From: Micromonospora echinospora
Lineage (GTDB): Bacteria > Actinomycetota > Actinomycetes > Mycobacteriales > Micromonosporaceae
Reading direction: 5' to 3'
Assembly: GCF_900091495.1 (NCBI RefSeq)
Contig: NZ_LT607413.1
Span: 1,426,001 to 1,490,000, forward strand
Length of the DNA: 64,000 nt
In this document: positions 1-8,278 of the stretch, piece by piece
Layout of the letters: each line of letters starts with the position of its first letter
Position numbering within the stretch: the first letter of the stretch is position 1
Made by a program: the position numbers and the translations under genes
The notes under the pieces: generated by a model
What the model saw: the letters and a program-made list of their open reading frames with translations, nothing else
Databases searched by the model: none
What the model was told of the DNA's origin: nothing

Positions 1-818
1 ACGGCGTGCGCCAGCTCGGCCAGCGGTCGGGTGGTGACCCGGGCCAGCCGCGCGGCGGCGAGCACGGCGAGGAGGCCGGCGAGCAGGACCGCGGCGACCA
101 GGGCGGCGTGCAGGCCCGGAGACTGGTCGCCGGGGACGGAGAGGACCAGGGGCAACGGCTGGCCGGGGGCCGGTCCGGCCCGGCGGACGTACCGCCCGTG
201 CCCGGTGCCGGTGACCCGGTCGTCGCCGGCCGGGGCGGCGGCGGCCAGCACCTCGTCGCGTACCCCGGTCGCCTCGGTGGTCTGCACGATGCCGGCGTCG
301 CCGGTGAGGGTGACCTCGACCCCGGTGACCGCGGCGAGCCGGGCCACGAAGCCGGGGTCGACGAGGTGGGCGGCGGCGACCCGGCCCAGCTCGGCTCCGG
401 CGCGGTCGCGCAGCTCCACCTCGGCGGTGAGCGCCCGCACCGGGCCGTCGAGCCGGCGGGTGCCGGCGCAGTCCAGCCAGGGACGCTCCGGCGCGCCGGG
501 CGTGGTGTAGACGGCCCGCCCGGTCACGTCGGTGACCAGGACGGCGGCGGCGAGTCCCCGGCTGACCACCTGGGTGGCGGCGCCCGCCCGGCCGACCGGG
601 TCCGCGCCGGCCAGCGCGACCGCGTCGGCGGCGGCACGCAGTTGCTGGCAGAGGGCGTCGACGGAGGTCCGGACGGCCCCGACGGCCAGTCCCAGCCGTT
701 CGGTGGAGCGCCGCTGGTCGACCGTGGCCAGGGTGGTGCCCACGAAGAACGCCCCGAGCAGGACCGGACCGAGCACCACCGTGAGGAAGGCTGCGGTCAA
801 CCGCCCGCGTAGCGTCAC
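1..818 (-). CDS. Membrane sensor protein with HAMP start, N-terminal part
   Basis: Incomplete: the frame is open from a GTG at 818 to the window edge (272 codons). The GTG follows a GGGGGA ribosome site. Translation by hand shows an N-terminal membrane helix (residues about 8-30), a roughly 200-residue extracytoplasmic region containing a 'VLVTDVTGRAVYTT' PAS/Cache-like stretch, a second helix (about 235-258) and then 'RLARVTTRPLAEL', which looks like the start of a HAMP linker. This is the layout of a membrane sensor such as a histidine kinase, diguanylate cyclase or phosphatase. The output domain lies outside the window, so the class is not known. It is divergent from the cyclo-ligase gene, 82 bp away. 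Confidence 0.7.
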   Translation of the reverse strand, partial: MTLRGRLTAAFLTVVLGPVLLGAFFVGTTLATVDQRRSTERLGLAVGAVRTSVDALCQQLRAAADAVALAGADPVGRAGAATQVVSRGLAAAVLVTDVTGRAVYTTPGAPERPWLDCAGTRRLDGPVRALTAEVELRDRAGAELGRVAAAHLVDPGFVARLAAVTGVEVTLTGDAGIVQTTEATGVRDEVLAAAAPAGDDRVTGTGHGRYVRRAGPAPGQPLPLVLSVPGDQSPGLHAALVAAVLLAGLLAVLAAARLARVTTRPLAELAHA

Positions 819-900
819 TCTTCCCCCGGAAGTATTACGCCCGATGCTGCGATGCTGACACAGCGGCACCGTTGGACGAGCGTTGCGTCAGGAGTGTTGC

Positions 901-1518
901 GTGACGGATTTTTCTGATGAAGCGGAAGCGGCCACCGGGACGAAGCGGCAGACCCGCGCTGACCTGCTCGCGCGCCGTCGGGCCCTGGGCGTGGCCGAGC
1001 GGGCCGCCGCCGCAGCCGCCGTCGGGGGCGTGCTGGTCGATCTGGTACGCCGGCTGCGTCCGCGCCGGATCACCGCTTACGTGCCGGTGGGCTCCGAGCC
1101 GGGCGGCGACCTGCCGGAGCTGCTGCGTGCGACGCTCCCGCCGGGGGCGGAGCTGCTGCTGCCGGTGCTCCGCGACGACCTGGACCTGGACTGGGCCGGG
1201 TACACCGGTCCGGGGGGCCTGGTCGCGGCGGGCCGGGGGATGCGGGAGCCGGCCGGCCCCCGGCTCGGGCGGGCGGCGGTGGCCGGGGCGGAGCTGGTGG
1301 TGGTGCCGGCGCTGGCGGTGGACCGGCGCGGGATCCGGCTCGGTCGGGGCGGCGGATCGTACGACCGGGCGCTGGCCCGGGTGCCCGCCGGGGCGTGGAC
1401 GGTCGCCCTGTTGCACGACGGTGAACTGGTCGACCGGTTGCCCGCCGAGCCGCACGACCGGCCGGTCCGGGCGGTGGTCACGCCGACCGGCGGGCTGCGG
1501 GAGTTGACCACACCTTGA
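901..1518 (+). CDS. 5-formyltetrahydrofolate cyclo-ligase
   Basis: 205 aa, usual length for the family. The enzyme converts 5-formyl-THF to 5,10-methenyl-THF using ATP, salvaging folate in the cytoplasm. The hallmark C-terminal phosphate-binding motif is present as 'GRGGGSYDR' near residue 155, preceded by 'VVVPALAVDRRGIRLG', which is typical. The GTG at 901 has a GGAG site 6-7 bases upstream; an in-frame TTG at 883 has no such site. The next gene is the FmdB/Ruc protein, the same order as Rv0992c-Rv0991c in Mycobacterium tuberculosis (recalled, not searched). Confidence 0.92.
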   Translation: MTDFSDEAEAATGTKRQTRADLLARRRALGVAERAAAAAAVGGVLVDLVRRLRPRRITAYVPVGSEPGGDLPELLRATLPPGAELLLPVLRDDLDLDWAGYTGPGGLVAAGRGMREPAGPRLGRAAVAGAELVVVPALAVDRRGIRLGRGGGSYDRALARVPAGAWTVALLHDGELVDRLPAEPHDRPVRAVVTPTGGLRELTTP

Positions 1519-1557
1519 CCGCCCCGGCTGGACGAACCCGGGTCGGATGACGCACCA

Positions 1558-1584
1558 TTGGCACTCGAACAGGTCGAGTGCCAA
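1558..1584 (+). promoter_or_regulatory. CIRCE operator (HrcA binding site)
   Basis: A perfect inverted repeat, TTGGCACTC-N9-GAGTGCCAA. It matches the CIRCE consensus TTAGCACTC-N9-GAGTGCTAA except for one symmetric substitution, and the spacer is exactly nine bases. It ends 27 bases before the GTG of the FmdB/Ruc gene, where a repressor would block transcription or act in the leader. CIRCE is bound by the heat-shock repressor HrcA, so the downstream gene is predicted to be heat inducible. hrcA itself is not in this window. Confidence 0.88.
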
Positions 1585-1611
1585 CAGGCCGTGCCAGATC
1601 CGGAGGAGAAC

Positions 1612-1995
1612 GTGCCCACGTACCAGTACGCCTGCACCGCGTGCGGCCACCAGCTCGAGGCGGTGCAGTCCTTCTCTGACGAGCCGCTGACCGAGTGCCC
1701 GGCGTGTACGGGTCGGCTGCGCAAGATGTTCAACTCGGTCGGCATCGTCTTCAAGGGCTCCGGCTTCTACCGCACCGACTCGCGCTCCTCGGGTTCGGAC
1801 TCGCTGACCGGCAGCAAGGCGGGCAAGTCCGACTCGTCGAACGGGTCGTCCGGCGGCGACTCCGGCTCGTCGTCCTCCTCGTCCTCGTCGTCCTCCTCCG
1901 GCACGACCGGCGGCAACGGCTCCGGCGGGTCGTCGGGCGGTTCCTCGGGCGGCTCGTCGGCGGCCAAGGCCCCCGCCGCCAGCTCCTCCTCCTGA
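1612..1995 (+). CDS. FmdB-family zinc-ribbon protein, Ruc-like redox chaperone
   Basis: 127 aa. The N-terminal 50 residues form an FmdB zinc ribbon with two CxxC pairs ('CTACG' and 'CPACTG'). The remaining 70 residues are almost only Ser, Gly, Asp and Ala, so disordered. This matches the layout of M. tuberculosis Rv0991c (Ruc), a redox-regulated chaperone reported to be HrcA controlled and to sit next to a cyclo-ligase gene (recalled from the literature). The start is the GTG at 1612 behind GGAGGAG; an upstream GTG at 1591 lacks a site. The CIRCE element just upstream supports a heat/redox stress role. The chaperone function is inferred from architecture and context. Confidence 0.85.
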   Translation: MPTYQYACTACGHQLEAVQSFSDEPLTECPACTGRLRKMFNSVGIVFKGSGFYRTDSRSSGSDSLTGSKAGKSDSSNGSSGGDSGSSSSSSSSSSSGTTGGNGSGGSSGGSSGGSSAAKAPAASSSS

Positions 1996-2196
1996 CCGCA
2001 CCGGCGGCGGCCCTGCCATAGCAGATCCACTCCGCCGCCGGGCGTCGTCCACAGGCACGCGGGTCGTCCACAGGCGGCCCGCGTCGCCGTTTCCCACCGC
2101 CTAACCTGCTGACCCGACGCGTTCCCGCGTCGACACGGCGACGACGGGGCCGGCTCGACCGCCCCGACGCCGCCACCACCGGTGAGGGAGGCGGGC

Positions 2197-2754
2197 ATGG
2201 GCTTCGGCCGCACGGTCGGCGAACGGTCACTACGTCCGGTCCGGTGGCCGGGCCGGCCCGGCGCGGGCCCGCTGCTGCGGGCGGGGCTCGTCGCCACGCT
2301 CCTCGGCCTGGCCGCCACCGTCCTGTACGCCCCGCCCGGCTGCGATCCGGCCCCCGGCGCGGCTCCCGCCGCGACGGCCTCCGCACCGACCGGTCCCGCC
2401 CCGGCCTCCTCCCCGGACGACGCGCCCCCGGTGGTGGCCGACGCGGGAACCGACGACCGGACCGGTGGGGCGCTTCCGCTGCCCGGCGGCACGGTCGGCG
2501 TGCCGGTACGCCTGGCCGAGCCGGCCGCCCTCGCCGTCGTCCGGCCGGGGAGCCGGGTGGACCTGCTGGCGCTGCCCGCCGCCGGACCGGCCACGACCGT
2601 CCTGCTCGCCTCCCGGGCGCTGGTCCTCGACGTGGTCGGCGCGGGTGACCTGGACGGCTCGTCCGCGCTCTACCTGGCGCTCGCGCCGCCACAGGCGGAA
2701 CGGGTGGTCGGGCAACCGGAGGGCAGCCGGTTCGCGGTCATCGTGCGCGGCTGA
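2197..2754 (+). CDS. Membrane-anchored SAF-domain protein (CpaB/RcpC-like)
   Basis: 185 aa. A short basic N-terminus leads to one membrane helix (about residues 30-50, 'AGLVATLLGLAATVLYA'), a Pro/Ala-rich linker with one Cys, then a domain starting near 'VGVPVRLAEPAALAVVRPGSRVDLLAL' that resembles the SAF fold of CpaB/FlgA-type proteins. Such proteins are often found near pilus assembly genes, but none is visible here. The ATG at 2197 is spaced 6 bases from GGGAGG; a GTG at 2182 is in frame but has no site. Family assignment is from pattern only. Confidence 0.7.
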   Translation: MGFGRTVGERSLRPVRWPGRPGAGPLLRAGLVATLLGLAATVLYAPPGCDPAPGAAPAATASAPTGPAPASSPDDAPPVVADAGTDDRTGGALPLPGGTVGVPVRLAEPAALAVVRPGSRVDLLALPAAGPATTVLLASRALVLDVVGAGDLDGSSALYLALAPPQAERVVGQPEGSRFAVIVRG

Positions 2755-2808
2755 CGCGGCCCGCCCGGTCCCGGTGCGGCGGATCTCAGTCCCGGTGCGG
2801 CAGGGGCG

Positions 2809-2988
2809 TCAGTCCCAGTGCGGCGGGCGCTCGGCGAGCAACCGGTCGTCGTTGTCGCCGGTGGCCTCGCCCCACCCCCGGTCGGTGTCGTCGGTGGTCT
2901 GTTCGGGCAGCACCACGAAGTCGTCGCCCAGGTCGACGACGCGGTCGTCGTCGCCGGGCGGGTGCGGCCGCCGGTCCTCCGTGCTCAC
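2809..2988 (-). CDS. Small acidic conserved protein (59 aa)
   Basis: Found by hand translation. A GTG at 2988 opens 60 codons ending in TGA at 2809-2811. The product is rich in Asp, with 'VVDLGDDFVVLPEQTTDDTD' in the middle and ending in 'DDRLLAERPPHWD'. The strongly acidic composition and Trp/Pro-containing tail recall short uncharacterised proteins common in Micromonosporaceae (recalled). No function can be given. It converges with the SAF gene, 54 bp apart, and the short spacer holds two copies of TCCCGGTGCGG. Confidence 0.6.
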   Translation of the reverse strand: MSTEDRRPHPPGDDDRVVDLGDDFVVLPEQTTDDTDRGWGEATGDNDDRLLAERPPHWD

Positions 2989-3156
2989 GAGCAGAGAGCG
3001 TAGCCGAGCGCGGGGCGACCGGCCCGGTGCCGGCCGGGTCGGGCACCGCTCCGGCCCCCACGTCGCCCCCGGCCCGGGTCACGCGGCCACCGCCACGGTC
3101 GTCTCCGCGAGCCGCGTCCCGGTGCCGCGCGCCGGCTCCCGGTAGCGTCGGACGGC

Positions 3157-3477
3157 GTGACGACGCCCCACGGTTCCGAGGACGACTACTGGCGTCGGCC
3201 GCCGGACGGCGAGCCCACGCCACCGCCGCCACCGCCGACGGCCACCCCGCCGGCCGGCGGCTACACCGGTCCCCCGCCCACCACCGCGCCCCCGCCGGGT
3301 TGGCGACCCCCGCTACACCTGCAGGCCCCGCCGCCGCGCCGGCTCCCACCGCAGGACGCGGACGCGCTGGACGCCGCCGAACAGCGGGCCCAGCGGGTCA
3401 CCCAGGTCGTGGGAGCGGTGGTCGGGGTGGTGCTGCTGGGGGTGATCTGCCTGATCTGCTCGCGGGTGCTGTTCTGA
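3157..3477 (+). CDS. Small proline-rich single-pass membrane protein
   Basis: 106 aa from a GTG at 3157. The first 65 residues are Pro-rich and disordered, then an acidic/charged stretch ('DALDAAEQRAQ') is followed by one C-terminal hydrophobic helix ('VVGAVVGVVLLGVICLICS'). This is a tail-anchored-like arrangement with the Pro-rich part in the cytoplasm. No family is recognised. No clear Shine-Dalgarno is seen, so the message may be leaderless. Confidence 0.6.
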   Translation: MTTPHGSEDDYWRRPPDGEPTPPPPPPTATPPAGGYTGPPPTTAPPPGWRPPLHLQAPPPRRLPPQDADALDAAEQRAQRVTQVVGAVVGVVLLGVICLICSRVLF

Positions 3478-3571
3478 GCGGCGCCCGACAGTAGCTCGCC
3501 CCGTCGGTCCGGGCCGCCTCGAACAGCTCCCGGGGCCACGGGTCGAGCCCGGGTGGGGGCGCCGGCCCCGG

Positions 3572-4054
3572 TCAGACCACGCCGTCCCAGACCGCGCGGG
3601 CACCCGTCTCGCCGGTCAGGTAGACGTAGACCGTCGCGAGCACGGCCAGGCCGACCGCCACGACCGTCAGCACCACCGGCAGCCAGGACGGCAGCGCCCG
3701 GGCGCGGGCCCGCCCGCTCGTCGCCAGCAGCAGCGCGATCGCCACGACGGCCAGCGCCACGGTGCTCCAGAGCAGCCGGTCGCCGTACGCGGCGTGGGTC
3801 TCGACCTGGGAGAGGATCTCCGGCGGGTAGCCGCCGTCCCGGAGCACTCGCTCGAACGCCTCGCCGGACTCGGTCGCCACCCAGGCGACCACCGGCGTCA
3901 CCACGGCCAGCGCCGCCACCGCCCAACCGAGGCGGTCACGCCACCGGGGCAGCACCCCGTAGGCGACGGCCAGCAGCGCCAGCAACGGCACGAACACCAC
4001 GACGGCGTGCACGACCAGGACGTGTCCCGGCAACCCCGCGACCTTCTCGAACAC
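3572..4054 (-). CDS. DUF2231 membrane protein
   Basis: 160 aa with four predicted membrane helices. The start has the DUF2231 signature 'GHVLVVHAVVVFVPLLALLA', in which a conserved His sits before helix 1. The role of the family is unknown; some members are predicted to bind haem or metals. The GTG at 4054 has GGAGG 6 bases upstream. It runs convergent to the small membrane protein gene and divergent from the Fur-type regulator. Confidence 0.75.
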   Translation of the reverse strand: MFEKVAGLPGHVLVVHAVVVFVPLLALLAVAYGVLPRWRDRLGWAVAALAVVTPVVAWVATESGEAFERVLRDGGYPPEILSQVETHAAYGDRLLWSTVALAVVAIALLLATSGRARARALPSWLPVVLTVVAVGLAVLATVYVYLTGETGARAVWDGVV

Positions 4055-4234
4055 CCGCCACCTCCGATGGTTTCGCGCCCCGCCAGCGTACGTTGCGCCC
4101 GGGTTCCGCCCGGATACACGCAGGCCGCCACCACACCGGTTCAATGCCACCGACGGTGACCTGGGGCTGTGGTCCGGGCCACGTGTCCCCGGAGGCCGCT
4201 CGCCGCCCCCGGGGCGGCGTGCTGTGATGCGTTC

Positions 4235-4663
4235 ATGTCCCGTGCCGAGGAACTGCTCAGGTCGAAGGGCCTGCGGGTCACCCGACCCCGGCTCGCCGTC
4301 CTGGACGTCCTCGCCGCCGGCGGGCACCTCGAGGTCGAGGAGATCACCCGGCGGGTCCGCGAACGGCTGGACTCGGTCTCCACCCAGGCCGTCTACGACG
4401 TGCTCGGCGCGCTCTCCCGGGCCGGCCTGTCCCGCCGGATCGAGCCGGCCGGCAGCCCCGCCCGGTTCGAGGCGCGGGCCGGGGACAACCACCACCACGT
4501 GGTCTGCCGGGGCTGCGGCGACATCGCCGACATCGACTGCGCCGTGGGCAGCGCCCCCTGCCTCGACCCGAACACCGCGCACGGCTTCGAGGTCGACGAG
4601 GCCGAGGTGACCTTCTGGGGGCTCTGCCCCGCCTGCCAGGCCCGCCGTCGCGCCGACGTCTGA
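4235..4663 (+). CDS. Fur-family transcriptional regulator
   Basis: 142 aa, standard length. A winged helix lies at about residues 5-75 ('GLRVTRPRLAVLDVL', 'STQAVYDVLGALSRAGL'). The dimer/metal domain carries 'HHHVVCRGCGDIADIDC' and a second 'CPAC', giving two CxxC-type pairs for a structural zinc, as in CatR/FurA and PerR-type proteins of actinomycetes. These often control catalase genes, but none is adjacent. The regulated metal or peroxide cannot be decided from sequence. The next gene begins 45 bases downstream on the same strand. Confidence 0.88.
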   Translation: MSRAEELLRSKGLRVTRPRLAVLDVLAAGGHLEVEEITRRVRERLDSVSTQAVYDVLGALSRAGLSRRIEPAGSPARFEARAGDNHHHVVCRGCGDIADIDCAVGSAPCLDPNTAHGFEVDEAEVTFWGLCPACQARRRADV

Positions 4664-4708
4664 TCCGGCGGGGGCGCGGCCCGTCCACGGGCGTGGCACT
4701 CTTGACCG

Positions 4709-5572
4709 GTGGAATCCGACGACCTCGGTCTCTTCGGTCCCGACTCGGTGACCTGGAAGGTGCACGAGGAACCCGTCCTTCTCGTCGCCGGCCTCCGGGC
4801 GCTCTACCTCCAGGCCCTGCACCCCCGGGCGATGGCCGGGGTGGCACAGAACAGCAACTACCGCCGCGACTCGTGGGGACGGCTGCTGCGCACCGCCACC
4901 TACGTGGCGACCACGATCTACGGCACCACCGCCGAGGCGGAGGCGGCCGGCCGCCGGCTGCGGGCTCTGCACGCCCGGCTCCGGGCCGTCGACCCGGTCA
5001 GCGGGGAACGGTTCCGGGTCGACGAGCCGGACCTCCTCCGCTGGGTGCACGTCACCGAGGTCGAGTCGTTCGTCACCACCGCCCGACGGGCCGGGCTGTC
5101 GTTGACCGACGCCGAGGTGGACGGCTACTACACCGAGCAGCGCCGGGCGGCGGCCCTGGTCGGACTGGACCCGGACACCGTCCCCGGCACCGCCGCCGAG
5201 GTGGCGGGGTACTACCGGCGGATCCGCCCGGAGCTGCGGATGACCCGGGAGGCGGCGGAGACCGCGCTGTTCCTCACCGCCCCGCCGCTGCCCGGTGGGT
5301 TCAGCCTGCCGGTGCGGCTCGGCCTCACCCTCGGCCCGCCCCGCTGGGCCTACTTCGGCGTCGCCGGTACGGCGCTGGGCCTGCTGCCCGGCTGGGCCCG
5401 ACGGCTCTACGGCGGTCTCGGGCTGCCCACCACCGCCCTCTCCGCCGAGGTGGGGCTGCGGGCGTTGCGCCTGGCGCTGGCCGCCGTGCCGCAGCGCTAC
5501 CGGGAGGGCCCGCTCCAGCAGGCGGCCAAGGCCCGCGCCGCCCGGCTCGCCGCCCCGGCTCTGCCGGGCTGA
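4709..5572 (+). CDS. MpaB-type oxygenase (DUF2236 / oxygenase-MpaB family)
   Basis: 287 aa from a GTG. The family signature is present: 'GPDSVTWKVHEEP' at the start, 'LRALYLQALHPRAMAGVAQNS', 'RTATYVATTIYG' and 'RWVHVTEVESFV'. The His residues in these blocks match the haem-ligand positions of latex-clearing-protein-like and MpaB-family oxygenases. Members act on diverse hydrophobic substrates and the substrate is not predictable. It probably shares a transcript with the Fur-type gene. Confidence 0.8.
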   Translation: MESDDLGLFGPDSVTWKVHEEPVLLVAGLRALYLQALHPRAMAGVAQNSNYRRDSWGRLLRTATYVATTIYGTTAEAEAAGRRLRALHARLRAVDPVSGERFRVDEPDLLRWVHVTEVESFVTTARRAGLSLTDAEVDGYYTEQRRAAALVGLDPDTVPGTAAEVAGYYRRIRPELRMTREAAETALFLTAPPLPGGFSLPVRLGLTLGPPRWAYFGVAGTALGLLPGWARRLYGGLGLPTTALSAEVGLRALRLALAAVPQRYREGPLQQAAKARAARLAAPALPG

Positions 5573-5602
5573 CGGGCCCGGCGACGCCCGCCTCCCGCCG
5601 GG

Positions 5603-6538
5603 TCAGTCGCCGGGGGCGGCTTCGGTGAGCCGCTCCACGGCGGACCACGGCTCCCGGCCGGGGACCTGCGCCCCGTCGGGGCAGGTCCGCCGGTAGTCGC
5701 ACCAGCCGCAGTGCGTGCCGGGGAGGGCGGGGAACGCCTCGTCGGGCTCGGTCCCGTCGGCGACGGCCCGCTCGGCGGCCATGATGTCCCGGGCGGTGTC
5801 CTCGGCCCGACCGACCTGCCGGGCGAGGGACTCGGGGGTGTGCTCGTGCGCGGCGACCGTGCCGGTCGGCAGGTGGTGCAGCTCGACCCGGCGGCACGGC
5901 CGGCGGAACACCCGCTCGGCGGCGTACGCGTAGAGGGCCAGCGCCTGGGAGCCCCGGGCGTCGTCGGCGTCCTGCCCGGCGCGGCCGGTCTTGTAGTCGA
6001 CGATGACCAGCTCGGGGCCGTCCGGGCCGGGGCGGGAGTCGATCCGGTCGGCGCGGCCGTTGAGCGCCAGCACGGCGGTCTTCGCCGCCACCGTCCGTTC
6101 CACCCCGACCGGCTCGTCGGCCGGGTCGAGGGTGTCGACGTACGCCTCCAGCCAGGACAGCGCCCGCCGGTAGGCGACCCGTTCCTGCTCGTCGTCGCGG
6201 TAGCCGTCGCGGACCCAGGTGCCCTTGAGCAGGGCGGCCAGCGCCTCCGGGCGACGCCGGTCGACGGGCAGGGCATACCAGTTCTTCAGGGCGGTGTGCA
6301 CGCTCGCGCCGAGCGAGTTGTGTGCCCACGGCGGCCCCTTCGGCGGGGCGGGACGGTCGACGTAGGAGTAGCGGTAGCGCCGGGGACAGTCGGCGTACGC
6401 CCCGAGCTTGCTCGGCGTGCAGACGAAGAGCCGCTCCGGCATGCCGGCGAAGCCGAGCTGCTCGGGCTCACCGGCGCGGGGGCGGGGGGCACGGCCTCCG
6501 GCGGCGCGGCCGGGCCGGTCGGCTGGGGAACGTCGCAC
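5603..6538 (-). CDS. RecB-family PD-(D/E)XK exonuclease with Cys cluster
   Basis: 311 aa as given. The nuclease core has 'LSxG-like' helix 'NSLGASVHTALKNW', then 'GRADRID' and 'ELVIVDYKTG', which are the PD-(D/E)XK metal and catalytic motifs. Near the C-terminus 'HCGWCDYRRTC', together with the early 'DCPRRYRY', gives the four-Cys iron-sulfur cluster of AddB/Cas4-like nucleases. Likely a DNA repair or processing nuclease. The GTG at 6538 gives the longest frame; an ATG at 6442 before 'PERLFVCTPSKL' is also possible because the first 32 residues are low complexity. Confidence 0.82.
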   Translation of the reverse strand: MRRSPADRPGRAAGGRAPRPRAGEPEQLGFAGMPERLFVCTPSKLGAYADCPRRYRYSYVDRPAPPKGPPWAHNSLGASVHTALKNWYALPVDRRRPEALAALLKGTWVRDGYRDDEQERVAYRRALSWLEAYVDTLDPADEPVGVERTVAAKTAVLALNGRADRIDSRPGPDGPELVIVDYKTGRAGQDADDARGSQALALYAYAAERVFRRPCRRVELHHLPTGTVAAHEHTPESLARQVGRAEDTARDIMAAERAVADGTEPDEAFPALPGTHCGWCDYRRTCPDGAQVPGREPWSAVERLTEAAPGD

Positions 6539-6657
6539 CCCGCGATCCTGCCATCCCGGTACGACAGGTCGGAAACCGGCGAGTCGGACGGGCGCCGAAG
6601 GTCGGCGGGGCCGCCGCGCCGGGCCGTCCCGGGCGGAGGGCCGGTGGACGGCGGGGG

Positions 6658-7272
6658 TCAGGCCAGGTCGGCGTACTGGGTCACGAAGGCGGCGATCGCG
6701 TCCGCGATGAGCTGCACGGCGATCGCGGCCAGCAGCAGACCGGCGATCCGGGTGAGCACCTCGATCCCGCCGGGTCGGAGCACCTTGACGATCCCGCCGG
6801 AGAACCGGAGCACGATCCAGACGGTGATCATCACCGCGACGATGGCCGCCGCGATGGCGCTGACGTCGGACGCGCCCTCGGCCTGCTGCACGAAGAGCAT
6901 CGTCGCCACGATGGCGCCCGGGCCGGCCAGCAGCGGGGTGCCCAGCGGCACCAGGGCGATGTTCGAGGTGGACTGCTGGCTGGGGTCGTCCGCCTTGCCG
7001 GTGAGCAGTTCCAGCGCGACCAGCACCAGCAGCAGCCCACCGGCGGCCTGGAGGGCCGGCAGGTCCACGTGCAGGTAGTCGAGGAGGGTCTGCCCGGCCA
7101 CCGCGAAGACCACGATCACGCCGAGGGCCAGCGCCACCGCCTGCCAGGCCGCCCGGTTTCGGTCCCGGGCCGACATCGGACCGGTGAGCGCGAGGAAGAT
7201 CGGCATCATGCCCGGCGGGTCGGTGATGACCAGCAGGGTCACGAAGACCTCTCCGAACAGCTTGGCGTCCAT
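6658..7272 (-). CDS. MarC-family integral membrane protein
   Basis: 204 aa with six predicted membrane helices. The family motif 'FVTLLVITDPPGMMPIFLALT' occurs at residues about 10-30, and 'LVPLGTPLLAGPGAIVATM' near the middle is the second conserved block with PLGTPLLAGPGA. The transport role of MarC proteins is unsettled. A 40-base gap separates its start from the stop of the PHP gene upstream, so the two may be cotranscribed. Confidence 0.88.
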   Translation of the reverse strand: MDAKLFGEVFVTLLVITDPPGMMPIFLALTGPMSARDRNRAAWQAVALALGVIVVFAVAGQTLLDYLHVDLPALQAAGGLLLVLVALELLTGKADDPSQQSTSNIALVPLGTPLLAGPGAIVATMLFVQQAEGASDVSAIAAAIVAVMITVWIVLRFSGGIVKVLRPGGIEVLTRIAGLLLAAIAVQLIADAIAAFVTQYADLA

Positions 7273-7312
7273 TCGATCACCGTAGCCACGCCCCGGGCGG
7301 GCCGCAGAAGTG

Positions 7313-8194
7313 TCAGTCCGAAACGACCGGGTCCACCCCGGTGGCCTGCGCGACGATCCGCTCGTACGCCTGCGGGCTGGTGACGTGGGCGCCCAGCCGG
7401 ACGGTCTTGTGCGTGCCGTGGAAGTCCGACGACCCGGTCACGACCAGCCCGAGCCGGTCGGCGAGGGCCCGGACGTGCTCCCGCTCGGCCGGCGAGTGGT
7501 CCTCGTGGTCGGCCTCCAGCCCGGCCAGGCCCGCCTCGGCCAGCTCGACGATCAGCTCGTCCGGCACGATCCGGCCCCGCCGGCTGGCCCGGGGGTGGGC
7601 GAAGACCGGCACCCCACCGGCCGCCCGGACCAACTCCACCGCCCGGAAGACGTCGATGTCGGGTTTGGGGACCCGGTACCGCCAGCCCAGCCACTGCGGG
7701 CCGAACGCCTCGGTGGTGGTCGCCACCAGCCCGGCCCGGATCAGCGCCGCCGCGATGTGCGGTCGGCCGATCGAGCCGCCGGCCGCCGCCGTATGGATCT
7801 CCGTCCAGTCCAGCTCGACCCCGTCGGCCCGCAGCAGCTCGACGATCCGCTGACCACGGATCTCCCGGGCGGCCCGCACCCGGGCCAGCTCGGCGGCGAG
7901 CGCCGGGGAGTCCGGATCGAAGAGGTACGCGAGCAGGTGCAGCGACACACCCGGCTGCACCCCGTTCCACAGGCAGGAGATCTCCGCGCCCCGGACGAGC
8001 GTGAGTCCCGGCGGCAGGGCCCGCAGCGCGGGCTCCCACCCGGCGGTGGTGTCGTGGTCGGTGATCGCCACCACGTCGAGTCCGGCCTCGGCGGCGGCCC
8101 GCACCAGCTCGGCCGGGGTCAGCGTGCCGTCGCTGGCGGTGGAGTGGGTGTGCAGGTCGATCCGGCGCGGGGCGGACGAGGGAGGCGGAGTCAC
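7313..8194 (-). CDS. PHP-domain phosphoesterase (RNase AM / YciV-like)
   Basis: 293 aa. PHP metal motifs are all visible: 'DLHTHSTASDG' near the start, 'ITDHDT', 'RGAEIS', 'VFAHPRA' and 'TGSSDFHG' near the end. This arrangement matches the family that includes 3',5'-nucleotide bisphosphate phosphatase and 5'-3' exoribonuclease AM, which trims 5S rRNA in E. coli. The exact substrate is inferred only. The start is a GTG at 8194. Confidence 0.85.
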   Translation of the reverse strand: MTPPPSSAPRRIDLHTHSTASDGTLTPAELVRAAAEAGLDVVAITDHDTTAGWEPALRALPPGLTLVRGAEISCLWNGVQPGVSLHLLAYLFDPDSPALAAELARVRAAREIRGQRIVELLRADGVELDWTEIHTAAAGGSIGRPHIAAALIRAGLVATTTEAFGPQWLGWRYRVPKPDIDVFRAVELVRAAGGVPVFAHPRASRRGRIVPDELIVELAEAGLAGLEADHEDHSPAEREHVRALADRLGLVVTGSSDFHGTHKTVRLGAHVTSPQAYERIVAQATGVDPVVSD

Positions 8195-8226
8195 GATCCG
8201 GACGCTACCGGCTGCGGCGACGCGGG

Positions 8227-8278
8227 CGACGGTCAGCGGGACGCCGCAGTGAGGCGACGACGGTCAGCGGGACGCCGC
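8227..8278. repeat. Short direct repeat at a gene end
   Basis: A 21-bp sequence occurs twice, at 8227-8247 and 8258-8278, with a 10-base spacer. The second copy covers the stop codon and last codons of the sigma-linked membrane protein gene, so the first copy is a duplicate of that 3' end. It looks like a small tandem duplication or slippage event. Confidence 0.8.

Noticed and set aside
1..858. Plus-strand ORFs at the left edge
   Set aside because: The minus frame shows helices, sensor part and HAMP-like motif with a good ribosome site; the plus frames are Gly/Arg-rich shadows.
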